Source of the DNA: an uncultured Sphingobacteriales bacterium
GTDB lineage: Bacteria; Bacteroidota; Bacteroidia; Chitinophagales; Chitinophagaceae
Length of the DNA stretch: 64,000 nt
Direction: 5' to 3'
Assembly (NCBI GenBank): GCA_937991535.1
Contig: CALKHN010000072.1
Coordinates: 41,709-105,708, forward strand
The position numbers were made by a program, and so were the translations under genes. A model generated the notes under the pieces. It was not told where the DNA came from, made no database searches, and saw nothing but the letters and a program-made list of their open reading frames with translations. Of the stretch, positions 26,471 to 35,500 are shown in pieces. Numbering within the stretch: the stretch's first letter is position 1; each line of letters starts with the position of its first letter.

Positions 26471-27703
26471 ATGTCGGCTACTATACCCCTTACCGGAAAG
26501 ACAGCTTATTATTTAACGCTTGAAGAAAAGCATGGCGCTCATAATTATCACCCTATTCCCGTAGTCCTTAACAGAGGAAAGGGGGTATTTGTATGGGATG
26601 TTGATGATAAGCGTTATTACGATTTTTTGAGCGGATACTCAGCAGTTAACCAGGGACACTGCCATCCCCGGATCATTAATGCCCTCATTTCCCAGGCGCA
26701 GCAACTCACGCTCACTTCCAGGGCATTTCACAACAATGTACTCGGGGAATTTGAAGCATTCATTACAGCATATTTCGGTTACGATAAAGTATTACCCATG
26801 AATACGGGTGTGGAAGCCGTGGAAACAGCGCTCAAACTTTGCAGGCGATGGGGATATAAGGTAAAAGGTATACCCGATAACAAAGCGAAGATCATTGTTT
26901 GCGCTCATAATTTTCATGGGCGAACGATTTCTGTTATATCTTTTAGCACCGATCCCTCATCCACAAAGCAATTTGGTCCATTTACACCCGGCTTTGAAAT
27001 TATTCCTTATAATAATACCGCAGCACTTGCGGCTGCTTTGCAGGATAAAAATGTTGCAGGCTTTTTGGTTGAACCCATACAGGGCGAGGCTGGTGTTGAA
27101 GTTCCGGATGAAGGCTACCTTAAAAAGGCCAAAGAACTCTGCGAACAGAACAACGTATTATTCATTGCCGACGAAATTCAAACCGGGTTATGCCGCACCG
27201 GCAAATTATTGTGTTGCGATCATGAAGGCGTTACCCCGGATATATTATTATTGGGAAAAGCATTAAGCGGCGGCGCATTGCCTGTAAGCGCGGTATTAGC
27301 CAACGATGAGATAATGCTTACCATACAAGCTGGTGAACATGGCTCCACCTATGGGGGAAATCCACTTGCCTGCAAGGTAGCCATAGAAGCACTGTCGGTT
27401 TTAAAAGAAGAAAAAATGGCTGAGAACGCTGAACACATGGGTGTTTTATTGCGTACAGCATTGAAAAAAATAAATTCACCTTATATTCATACCATTCGCG
27501 GCAAAGGCTTATTAAATGCTATTGTTATTCAGCACACCGATACCCACGCAGCATGGAGACTTTGCATGGAGCTAAAAGAAAATGGTTTGCTGGCTAAACC
27601 CACTCACGGAGATAAAATAAGATTTGCTCCACCTTTAGTGATCACCGCCGAACAAATAAAAGAATGTGCCGGCATTATAGAAAAAAGCCTTGCTGTTTTT
27701 TAA
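26471..27703 (+). CDS. rocD: Ornithine--oxo-acid transaminase
   Basis: Class III PLP aminotransferase of 410 residues converting ornithine and 2-oxoglutarate to glutamate semialdehyde and glutamate, in arginine/proline catabolism. Marks: N-terminal GAHNYHPIPVVLNRGKG, typical of OAT; LPMNTGVEAVETALKLCRRW; D234 in IADEIQTGL; and the Schiff-base lysine K263 in LLGKALSGG. The HGSTYGGNPLACKVA motif follows. No neighbouring arginine genes. A 286-base gap upstream has no recognisable promoter box. Confidence 0.95.
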   Translation: MSATIPLTGKTAYYLTLEEKHGAHNYHPIPVVLNRGKGVFVWDVDDKRYYDFLSGYSAVNQGHCHPRIINALISQAQQLTLTSRAFHNNVLGEFEAFITAYFGYDKVLPMNTGVEAVETALKLCRRWGYKVKGIPDNKAKIIVCAHNFHGRTISVISFSTDPSSTKQFGPFTPGFEIIPYNNTAALAAALQDKNVAGFLVEPIQGEAGVEVPDEGYLKKAKELCEQNNVLFIADEIQTGLCRTGKLLCCDHEGVTPDILLLGKALSGGALPVSAVLANDEIMLTIQAGEHGSTYGGNPLACKVAIEALSVLKEEKMAENAEHMGVLLRTALKKINSPYIHTIRGKGLLNAIVIQHTDTHAAWRLCMELKENGLLAKPTHGDKIRFAPPLVITAEQIKECAGIIEKSLAVF

Positions 27704-27750
27704 CAGAAAAATGAAAGCGATTTCCGATTTTTACAGGAAATATAGCATTG

Positions 27751-29166
27751 ATGGGAATTTCTGCAGAAAACACCCGTATTACACAACAACATATCAACTT
27801 GTTTACAACCATTGTTGGTAATGATTGTGTATTGTTTGATGAACAATCAAGAATCCACTACGGTCACGATGAAACAGAAGAATTATCGTTTCTTCCTGAA
27901 ATAATATTATTACCGCACAGTTCTTCGGAAATAAGTGAAATTTTAAAAATATGCAATAAAGCTTTGATCCCCGTTACGCCGAGAGGAGCGGGAACAGGTT
28001 TAAGCGGCGGTGCGCTGCCCCAGCTCGGGGGCGTATTGATCTCTACCGAAAGAATGAACAAGATTCTGCAGATTGATGAAAGCAATCTGCAGGTTATTAC
28101 TGAGCCCGGGGTAATAACCGAAGTATTGCAGGATGCGGTTAAGGCTAAAGGATTGTTTTACCCTCCGGACCCCAGCAGCCGCGGCTCCTGCTTTATAGGG
28201 GGAAATATAGCTGAAAACAGTGGCGGACCCAAAGCGGTGAAATATGGAGTGGTAAAAGACTATGTGCTCAATCTCGAGATAGTATTACCCAATGGCGATA
28301 TTATATGGACGGGAGCCAATGTGCTAAAAAATGTAACGGGCTATAATCTTACCCAGTTGATCATTGGCAGCGAAGGAACGCTCGCTATTGTTACTAAGAT
28401 TGTATTAAAGCTGATCCCCCTTCCAAAATATGATTTGCTGATGCTGGCACCTTTTCGCTCGCTCGAAAAAGCAGGCGAGGCCGTAAGCGCTATATTCAGG
28501 GCAGGCTTTACGCCCAGCGCGCTGGAACTGGTTGAAATAGATGCCTTGCTGATTGCAAGCAGTATGACGGATGGTTCGGCGATACCCATAACAACAGATA
28601 CGGAAGCACACCTTATTATTGAAGTAGACGGTAATCACATCGAAACGCTGATGGCAGAAATGGAAGCAATTAGTGAACTTTTAACAAGTTATGATTGCGG
28701 AGAGATTTATTTTGCAGATGACGAACAGCAAAAAGCCACCTTATGGAAGCTTCGCAGGCGGGTGGCGGAAGCAGTAAAAATAAACGGTTACACTATTGAA
28801 GAAGATACGGTAGTGCCGCGTGCTGCTTTGCCCGCTCTTATAAGAGGCGTAAAAACATTAGGCAAAAAGCACAACTTCCATGCTGTGTGTTACGGACATG
28901 CGGGCGATGGTAACCTGCATATCCGCATTAAAAAAGAGGGTACCGCAAACAGTATGAATGATCCTGCTATGGTTGAAAGTTTACGTGCATTGTTTGATCT
29001 GGTAAAAAGTTTAGGAGGCACCATTAGTGGCGAGCACGGTATTGGATTGGTGCAGAAAGGGTACATGGATATTGTAATGAATGAAACACAGTTACAACTT
29101 ATGCGGGGCATAAAAAAAGTATTTGATCCCAATAATATTTTAAACGCGGGTAAAATTTTTGACTGA
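27751..29166 (+). CDS. FAD-linked oxidase, GlcD/D-lactate dehydrogenase family
   Basis: A 471-residue vanillyl-alcohol-oxidase-fold flavoprotein that oxidises a 2-hydroxy acid (glycolate, D-lactate or similar). A TTG at 27748 is adjacent, but ATG 27751 is the better start. FAD domain: VTPRGAGTGLSGGALP, PPDPSSRGSCFIGGNIAENSGG and GTLAIVTKIVLKLIP. C-terminal domain: CYGHAGDGNLHIRI and SGEHGIGLVQKGYM, then FDPNNILNAGKIF. Single-subunit form without adjacent GlcE/GlcF. Its stop overlaps the ATG of the next gene (TGATG), indicating coupling. Substrate cannot be fixed from sequence. Confidence 0.9.
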   Translation: MGISAENTRITQQHINLFTTIVGNDCVLFDEQSRIHYGHDETEELSFLPEIILLPHSSSEISEILKICNKALIPVTPRGAGTGLSGGALPQLGGVLISTERMNKILQIDESNLQVITEPGVITEVLQDAVKAKGLFYPPDPSSRGSCFIGGNIAENSGGPKAVKYGVVKDYVLNLEIVLPNGDIIWTGANVLKNVTGYNLTQLIIGSEGTLAIVTKIVLKLIPLPKYDLLMLAPFRSLEKAGEAVSAIFRAGFTPSALELVEIDALLIASSMTDGSAIPITTDTEAHLIIEVDGNHIETLMAEMEAISELLTSYDCGEIYFADDEQQKATLWKLRRRVAEAVKINGYTIEEDTVVPRAALPALIRGVKTLGKKHNFHAVCYGHAGDGNLHIRIKKEGTANSMNDPAMVESLRALFDLVKSLGGTISGEHGIGLVQKGYMDIVMNETQLQLMRGIKKVFDPNNILNAGKIFD

Positions 29167-29741
29167 TGAAAAAAATAATGCTCTTATTACTTACAATTAC
29201 AACAGCGTTAACACAAACCATATATGCGCAGGATGAACCCGAAGATACATCACCCAAAGGCTTCGATAAATCGAAATTATTTTTTGGAGGAAATTTTGGG
29301 CTGGGGCTTGGCAGCAATACTTCTTCAATAATTGTTTCACCCCAGGCAGGCTATAGGTTTAACACGCATTTTGCGGCAGGGGCAGGCGTTAATTTTAACT
29401 ACTACAGCTATAAAACATATTATAGTGGCGGACTGGAAGCAAAAACCAGTTTCGGATATACCGGCTTAAATATCTTTGGAAGAGTATACCCTATTCCTTA
29501 TATATTGATACAGGCACAGCCCGAACTGAACTATAGCTGGGGTTCCATAAAATATTCCGGTAATAACCCTACTGAAAAATTAAAAGGACAGTTTGTTCCT
29601 TCTTTATTAATAGGCGGAGGTGCTGCTATCCCTACCGGTGGAAACGGCGCTTTGCTGCTTATGCTTCAATATGATGTACTCCAGGAAACACGTTCACCAT
29701 ACGGAAGCAAAGCTTTCTTTACTATGGGATATAATTTTTGA
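29166..29741 (+). CDS. Small outer-membrane beta-barrel protein
   Basis: A 191-residue protein with a signal peptide (1-22, ending IYAQ) and alternating aromatic/glycine beta strands ending in an aromatic residue (MGYNF), typical of 8-stranded outer-membrane barrels. Segments such as FFGGNFGLGLGSNT, YRFNTHFAAGAGVNFNYY and LNIFGRVYPI fit strand-turn repeats. Its ATG overlaps the stop of the FAD oxidase. No functional family recognised; transport or structural roles are possible. Convergent with the beta-propeller gene 20 bases away. Confidence 0.75.
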   Translation: MKKIMLLLLTITTALTQTIYAQDEPEDTSPKGFDKSKLFFGGNFGLGLGSNTSSIIVSPQAGYRFNTHFAAGAGVNFNYYSYKTYYSGGLEAKTSFGYTGLNIFGRVYPIPYILIQAQPELNYSWGSIKYSGNNPTEKLKGQFVPSLLIGGGAAIPTGGNGALLLMLQYDVLQETRSPYGSKAFFTMGYNF

Positions 29742-29761
29742 CATGGGATAAAAACCTCCAG

Positions 29762-30742
29762 CTACTTCACCCATCCCATGCCATCCGGCCCGTTACCGGT
29801 TTTAATATCATTTGTAAATTTTAACGTATCCAGGTCAAACACACTTACCATACCCGTTCCGCTGCGTGCAACAAAAGCTCTTTTTCCATCCGGAACTATT
29901 AATATCCCCACTGGCGCACCCTCTGCCTTAACGCGTTTGATCACTTTGCGTGCAGCGGCGTCTATGATGATCAGCTCTCCGGCGCCATTGTCAGACACCA
30001 ACACTCTTTTGCCATCGGGTGTAAACTTAACGCGGATAGGCACTTTTCCAACCGCGAAACTTTGCTTTATGGCATTGGACACCACATCTATGATGTCAAT
30101 GGTTCCATCACCCGTATTGCCCACCCACACTTCTTTGCCATCGGGCGAAACATCAATTCCCTCGGGTTTGCTGCCTGTTGCGATCTGCATCATTTTGCCC
30201 GGCGATGAGGCTGTGCCAATATCAATGGAAGTAACGGTATTGGATACCCTGTTTGCCGTATATATCCGCTTACCATCAGGCGTAAGTACCAGCATATGCC
30301 CGCCATCCTGCCCGGTGCCTGTGAGCCAGTCAATTTTATCAGCAGCAAAATCATAACGGCCCACCGTTCGGGTAAGCTCTGAAATAAAATATACTTTACC
30401 ATCTTTTGCTTCAATGCCGTGAGGGCGCAGCAAAGGGCCAAGTTCAACCCGCCGGATTTCTTTATGGGAAGCTATATCAATAATGCAAAGACTATGTCCG
30501 TGCTCCCGTGCACCATAGTTGGCAACAAAGGCCAGCTTACCATCCGAAGATACGGTCATTTCATGGGGACCTTCGCCGGTGGGTATCGTGGCCACTATTT
30601 TGAATGTAGCTTCATCAATAAACACCATACTATTGTCTGCTTTGTTCAGCACCATCAGCGTACCGGTACCTGCTTTTTGTGCAACGCCGGTAAAGCAGCA
30701 CATCAAACATATTGATATTGCAGAAATTATTTTTGCTTGCAT
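29762..30742 (-). CDS. Secreted YVTN-type beta-propeller protein
   Basis: A 326-residue exported protein (signal peptide to about residue 22, CCFTGVAQ). It then has six to seven YVTN/NHL-like blades with repeating SPDGKxVWVGNTGDGTIDIID-type units: SSDGKLAFVANYG, TPDGKRIYTANRV, SPDGKEVWVGNTG, TPDGKRVLVSDNG and VPDGKRAFVARSG. Such proteins are periplasmic or surface-bound and the family has no single activity; some bind heme-related or sugar ligands. No neighbour suggests a partner. A -7 promoter box lies at 30784-30791. Confidence 0.85.
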   Translation of the reverse strand: MQAKIISAISICLMCCFTGVAQKAGTGTLMVLNKADNSMVFIDEATFKIVATIPTGEGPHEMTVSSDGKLAFVANYGAREHGHSLCIIDIASHKEIRRVELGPLLRPHGIEAKDGKVYFISELTRTVGRYDFAADKIDWLTGTGQDGGHMLVLTPDGKRIYTANRVSNTVTSIDIGTASSPGKMMQIATGSKPEGIDVSPDGKEVWVGNTGDGTIDIIDVVSNAIKQSFAVGKVPIRVKFTPDGKRVLVSDNGAGELIIIDAAARKVIKRVKAEGAPVGILIVPDGKRAFVARSGTGMVSVFDLDTLKFTNDIKTGNGPDGMGWVK

Positions 30743-30783
30743 AGCAGAAGTATTGAGGGAGCAGAAACGATCTTTCTAAGGTA

Positions 30784-30791
30784 CAAATTTA
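30784..30791 (-). promoter_or_regulatory. Bacteroidota -7 box for the beta-propeller gene
   Basis: On the - strand the sequence reads TAAATTTG, an exact match to TAnnTTTG, 42 bases upstream of the ATG at 30742. No TTG at the expected -33 spacing. Confidence 0.45.
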
Positions 30792-30831
30792 CGGGGGAAG
30801 GATGTTGAGCATTTGCAAAAAGCAAAACCAG

Positions 30832-30896
30832 CTTTGAGCGATCAGCGGCACTTTCACCATTCACAGCTATGGGCTGTCAACTTTGAGTGATCAGCG
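30832..30896. repeat. Short direct repeat, 16-base unit
   Basis: CTTTGAGCGATCAGCG at 30832-30847 and CTTTGAGTGATCAGCG at 30881-30896 differ by one base and are 49 bases apart. They sit upstream of the beta-propeller promoter. Function unknown; might be a binding site pair or a duplication remnant. Confidence 0.45.
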
Positions 30897-30935
30897 AAAG
30901 CTGATAACGATGAACAGATCACTCATTGACCTATT

Positions 30936-30984
30936 CACTTCTCATTTCTCACTTCTCACTTCTCACTTCTCACTTCTCACTTCT
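30936..30984. repeat. Heptanucleotide tandem repeat, 7 units
   Basis: Seven consecutive units of CACTTCT (second unit CATTTCT, others identical), followed by a partial CAC. Located in the 280-base gap between the rbsK stop and the beta-propeller promoter, about 145 bases upstream of the latter. Perfect unit identity implies recent slippage expansion. Confidence 0.9.
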
Positions 30985-31009
30985 CACCTCGGCAAACGAT
31001 AAAAACAAT

Positions 31010-31037
31010 TACTACTTACTACTTACCACTCATCACT
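31010..31037. repeat. Second, degenerate heptamer array reaching into the rbsK stop region
   Basis: Four units TACTACT, TACTACT, TACCACT, CATCACT. The array continues across the TAA stop of rbsK (31023-31025 on the + coordinates) and includes the codons for its last four residues. It suggests that the C-terminal end of the kinase was shaped by the repeat. Confidence 0.5.
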
Positions 31038-31964
31038 GCCCCCCTCCCCCATCTCCCACCTGTAAGGCGCCGATGCCTGCGCACCCTGCCTGCTAACGGC
31101 AATGGCTGCTGCCTTAGTGGCAAATTGTACGGCTTCTTCCATAGACTGATCTTCGGCCAGGGCTACTGCTACTGCGGCGGTAAAAACATCGCCTGCCGCC
31201 GTAGAGTCGGCCGCCTGAACTTTAACGGATGGTACATGCCCGGTAAATGTTTTACTGTTCACATAAGCACCCCTATCACCCAATGTAATAATGCTGTTGT
31301 GCACACCTTTCGCTTTAAAGATCTGAGCAGCATGCTCACAATCGCTTAAAGATTCAATTTTTATTCCTGTAAGCATTTCCGCTTCCAGCCTGTTGGGCGT
31401 TACTAAAAAAAGCTCTTTGAAAATTTCTTCCGGAAGCGAACATGCAGGTGCAGGGTTAAGAATAACTTTTTTATGATGCGCTCTTGCAAGTTTTATGGCT
31501 TCAAGAACAGTTTCCAGGGGAATTTCAAGCTGCAGGAGAATGATGCCTGCTTCAGTAATTTTATTTTTGTGATGTATAACATCGGAGGGCGACAGGAATG
31601 CATTCGCTCCTGAAGCTACCACGATGGAGTTTTCACCTGCTTCATCTACAGTTATAAGCGCTACACCGGAAGCATGAACAGGATCGGTAATTATAGTGCG
31701 GGTGTGTATCCCTTCCCGTTTGAGATGCGCAAGTGTTTGCTCTCCAAAAATATCGCTGCCCACCCTGGCAATAAAGTCAATTTTGCCGCCTAACCTTGCA
31801 ACAGCTACTGCCTGGTTGGCGCCTTTACCACCAGGGTTCATAAAAAAATCATACCCCAGGATGGTTTCACCGGGCAGGGGAATACGATTTGATTTAATCA
31901 CCATATCGGTATTTGAACTACCTATAACAAGTATGCTGGTGGAATCGTTTTGCCCCTCCTTCAT
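31023..31964 (-). CDS. rbsK: Ribokinase (PfkB family)
   Basis: A 313-residue PfkB sugar kinase, phosphorylating ribose (or a similar sugar) at C5. N-terminal VIGSSNTDMVIKSNRIPLPGET and NPGGKGANQAVAVARLGG are the ribokinase sugar-binding signature. The catalytic region is DSTAAGDVFTAAVAVALAED, with the aspartate in the GD pair. Other landmarks: LLQLEIPLETVLEA and LNPAPACSLPEE. The C-terminus ends in an odd run (GEGGSDEW) encoded by the heptamer array. No ribose transport genes nearby, so the substrate is inferred from family only. Confidence 0.92.
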   Translation of the reverse strand: MKEGQNDSTSILVIGSSNTDMVIKSNRIPLPGETILGYDFFMNPGGKGANQAVAVARLGGKIDFIARVGSDIFGEQTLAHLKREGIHTRTIITDPVHASGVALITVDEAGENSIVVASGANAFLSPSDVIHHKNKITEAGIILLQLEIPLETVLEAIKLARAHHKKVILNPAPACSLPEEIFKELFLVTPNRLEAEMLTGIKIESLSDCEHAAQIFKAKGVHNSIITLGDRGAYVNSKTFTGHVPSVKVQAADSTAAGDVFTAAVAVALAEDQSMEEAVQFATKAAAIAVSRQGAQASAPYRWEMGEGGSDEW

Positions 31965-32064
31965 ATAGTAGAGATTAAACAGTATTTATCGTACAATATA
32001 GAAAATTATAACTTGCCTGCCGTACTGCGATTTTAATCCGGCTTCATTTTGCTTAAAAAATGCC

Positions 32065-32093
32065 TTGCAAATAAATGAAAAGTTGTACTTTTG
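32065..32093 (+). promoter_or_regulatory. Consensus Bacteroidota promoter for tRNA-Gln
   Basis: TTG at 32065-32067 and TACTTTTG at 32086-32093 (TAnnTTTG), separated by 18 bases, the expected -33/-7 arrangement. The tRNA begins 29 bases later. This is the clearest complete promoter in the window. Confidence 0.8.
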
Positions 32094-32121
32094 CCGGCTC
32101 AAATTTGTTCTATTATTCTAT

Positions 32122-32192
32122 TGCCCGATAGTATAATGGTAGTACATCAGTCTCTGGATCTGATTGTCTTGGTTCGAATCCAGGTCGGGCAA
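32122..32192 (+). tRNA. tRNA-Gln, anticodon CTG
   Basis: A 71-base cloverleaf. Acceptor stem TGCCCGA / TCGGGCA (perfect 7 pairs, beginning with the weak T1-A72 pair typical of tRNA-Gln). D arm GTAT / GTAC with loop AATGGTA; anticodon stem TCAGT / TCTGA with one U-U mismatch and loop CTCTGGA, so the anticodon is CTG. T arm CTTGG / CCAGG with loop TTCGAAT. Discriminator A; CCA is not encoded. Confidence 0.93.
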
Positions 32193-32558
32193 CAAAAGTG
32201 GACTGATTATCAGTAAATTAAATAGTGAGAGGTAAAGCCAGGGAAACGGCTTAAAAAATTTCACCATTTTTGATTTTCATTTTTACTGCAAAAAAACTTC
32301 AGGAGGCTGTGTTTGTGCACAGCCTCCTGAAGTTTAAGTAACAAAATGACCAGCTTAAGAGATGTAAGCATATCCCCGAGTTTATCTGCGCCTACATTGT
32401 CAATACAATCAAATTCCCGGCTAAGCAATCTATCTGTTTTGTACATTTACCAAAGACCAGATTTTTTTTAAACATTAGAGCCCGGATTGTGAATGATAAA
32501 ATAAATTGAGAAAATAGCATTGCCGGAGCGAATAGATCATTAAAAAACAAACCTGCAA
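32193..32558. other. 366-bp intergenic stretch around a large hairpin
   Basis: Between the tRNA and the GH106-like gene. It holds the hairpin at 32296-32333 and a - strand open frame at 32261-32446 (61 residues, MYKTDRLLSREFDC at its start). That frame runs straight through the hairpin and resembles no family, so I do not call it as a gene. No promoter box was recognised ahead of the GH106-like gene. Confidence 0.4.
32296..32333. terminator. Long perfect hairpin, possible bidirectional terminator
   Basis: ACTTCAGGAGGCTGTG (32296-32311) pairs perfectly with its reverse complement at 32318-32333 around the six-base loop TTTGTG. AAA on the left and TTT on the right extend the stem by two to three pairs. 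On the - strand it is followed by about seven T, the better terminator orientation; on the + strand only TTT AAG follows. It lies 104 bases after tRNA-Gln. Confidence 0.6.
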
Positions 32559-35500
32559 ATGAAAAGTATATTCAACCCGATATTATGTCTGTCCCTTACC
32601 TTATTTATCACATCCTGCTCGGTAAACAATACCAAAACCTCTAACCTGGAGTTGGAGCAGGGCTTTACTAACCCGCCGGATTCCATTCAAACCGGCGTTT
32701 ACTGGTACTGGATATCTGGCAACATCTCTAAGCAAGGTGTGATCAATGACCTATACGCGATGAAAAAGGCCGGAATCAACCGGGCCTTCATCGGAAATAT
32801 CTGGAATGAAAATATTCCTTTTGGAAACGTCAAAATGTTCAGCGGAGAATGGTGGGAAATTGTTCATGCGGCACTTAAAACAGCCGGCGATTTAAACATC
32901 GAAATCGGCATTTTCAATTCCCCTGGCTGGAGCCAGTCAGGGGGACCGTGGGTAACAGCCGGAAATGCTATGCGCTACCTTACCAGTTCCGAGTTAAGAT
33001 TGAAAGGACCGCAAAAAATATCACGAAAACTGGAAAAACCTATTGATATTTTTCAAGACGTGAAGGTTATTGCTTACCCCGCACCTAAAAATGACCAGCT
33101 TGTTTTAAATACCCAAAATGGAAGAATTACTTCTGTGCCGCAGGTGGCAGGCCTAAGTAACATTACAGACGGGGATAATAAAACGGGAATCAAATTCCCG
33201 GTTGGAAACGATTTTGTGATTGATATGAAAGCAAATTCGCCATTTACAGCAAGAAGCCTTTCTGTTCGTTCAACGGAGAATCCCATTCATTTGAATGCAG
33301 TACTCCAGGCGCAGGAAACAGATGGCACATTCCGCACCATTTCTGAGTTTCAGATTGATCGCTTCAATCCGTCGCTCAGTGTTGGATTTGAACCTTATGC
33401 TCCTGTTGTGGTGTCATTTCCAGCTACAACGGCTGGTCATTTCCGACTGGCAATTAAAAATACCAAACCTAATTGCGGACTGGCAGAGGTAGTACTTTCC
33501 GCATCGCCCCGCATTGAACGATATGCTGAAAAAACCCTGGCAAAAATGTTCCAGACACCCATGCCGTTGTGGAATGAATACCAATGGCCTTTAGAACCTG
33601 AACCCAATGATCAATCTCTGGTGATTGACGCTACGGGTGTGATTGATCTTTCACAAAACATGTCGGCCGATGGAACCCTTACCTGGAACGTTCCGGAAGG
33701 AGAATGGATAATCCTTCGAACTGGTATGACGCCAACCGGCACCACAAATGCTCCGGCGCCTCCTGAAGCTACAGGATACGAGGTAGACAAAATGAGTCGT
33801 GCACATATGGAGAAGCATTTTTACAGCCATATGGGCGAATTTTTGAAACGCATTCCTGAAGCCGACAGAAAAACATTTAAAGTGGTGGTTCAGGATAGTT
33901 ATGAAACAGGAGGACAAAATTTCACAGATGGCTTTTTAGAAGAATTTCAACAAGTGTATGGCTATAACCCGCTTCCTTACCTTCCGGTTTACCAGGGGAA
34001 AGTTGTAAACAGCGTATTGAATTCCGATCGCTTTCTTTGGGACATGCGCCGTTTGGTAGCGAATAAAGTGGCCTACGATTACGTGGGAGGAATGAGAGAA
34101 GTTAGCCATAAGCACGGTTTGCATACCTGGCTGGAAAATTATGGGCACTGGGGCTTCCCGAGCGAGTTTTTGATGTACGGAGGTCAGTCAGACGAAATTG
34201 GCGGCGAGTTTTGGAGCAAGGGTGATTTGGGGAACATCGAAAACCGGGCAGCCACATCTTGCGGACATATTTATGGGAAAAATAAAATATCATCCGAAAC
34301 CAACACGGCTGTAGGAAATCCATTTGCACAATATCCGGGCATTATCAAACAACGCGGCGACCGTTTTTTTGCCGAAGGTATTAACAACACCCTCCTGCAT
34401 GTATACGTTTCACAGCCTGATGAAGATATGAACCTGGCATTGAATACCTGGTTGGGAACCGCATACAACCGGAAGAATACATGGTTTTCGCAGATGGACG
34501 TTTATGCCCAATACCTGAAACGAACCAACTACATGCTTCAGCAGGGATTGAATGTGGCCGATGCGGCGTATTTTATTGGAGAAGATGCTCCAAAAATGAC
34601 GGGGATAACCGATCCTCCCCTCCCCATAGGTTACCAGTTCGATTATATGAATGCCGAGGTGATTGAAAAATACATGACTGTGAAAGATGGTCTGATTACG
34701 CTTCCCCACGGAACCCAATACCGGATTATGGTTTTACCAAAACTGGAGACCATGCGTCCGGAGTTGCTAAGTAAAATCAATCAACTGGTTAACGATGGCG
34801 CTGTTGTCATTGGTCCTCCGCCTTCCCGTTCACCCAGTTTGCAGAATCAGCCCCAATCCGACCGGCAGGTTAAGGAAATGGCAAGAGAATTATGGGGCAA
34901 TGTAGATGGTACAACTGTCAAATCACGAAAAGTGGGAAAAGGCATGATCATGAACGGCCTGGATATGAAGGAAGCATTTGCGCTGATCAATTGCCTGCCG
35001 GATTGCAACTTGCCAGAAAACAATACAATCCATTACGGTCATCGCACACTTGGAAACAGTGAAATATATTTTATAACCAACCAAACTGCCGAAACAACAA
35101 CGGTAACGCCTGAATTCAGGGTCAGCGGACTGCAACCCGAACTCTGGGAAGCTGCCACCGGGAGTATGCGGCATTTACCGGCGTACATTCAAAAAGAAAA
35201 CACAACCGCGGTTCCATTGAAACTTGCACCCAATGAAAGCGTGTTCGTAGTCTTTCGCAAACAGGCAGGTCCGACCGATATTCATGATTTGGAAGCCAAT
35301 TATCCCACTCCAACTGTTATCGGTGAGTTGAAGGGTCCATGGAACGTTCAGTTCAATTCAAAACAAAGAGGTCCGCGGCAACCGGTTGTTTTTGAAACAC
35401 TCTATGATTGGACGACTTCGCCGGATGAAAGCATCAGGTACTTTTCAGGAACTGCTTTTTATACCACTGCATTTCAACTGGAAAAGAAAACCCAGGATCA

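Noticed and set aside
32261..32446. 61-residue - strand ORF across the hairpin
   Set aside because: Its C-terminal third is the hairpin sequence; no homology recognised.
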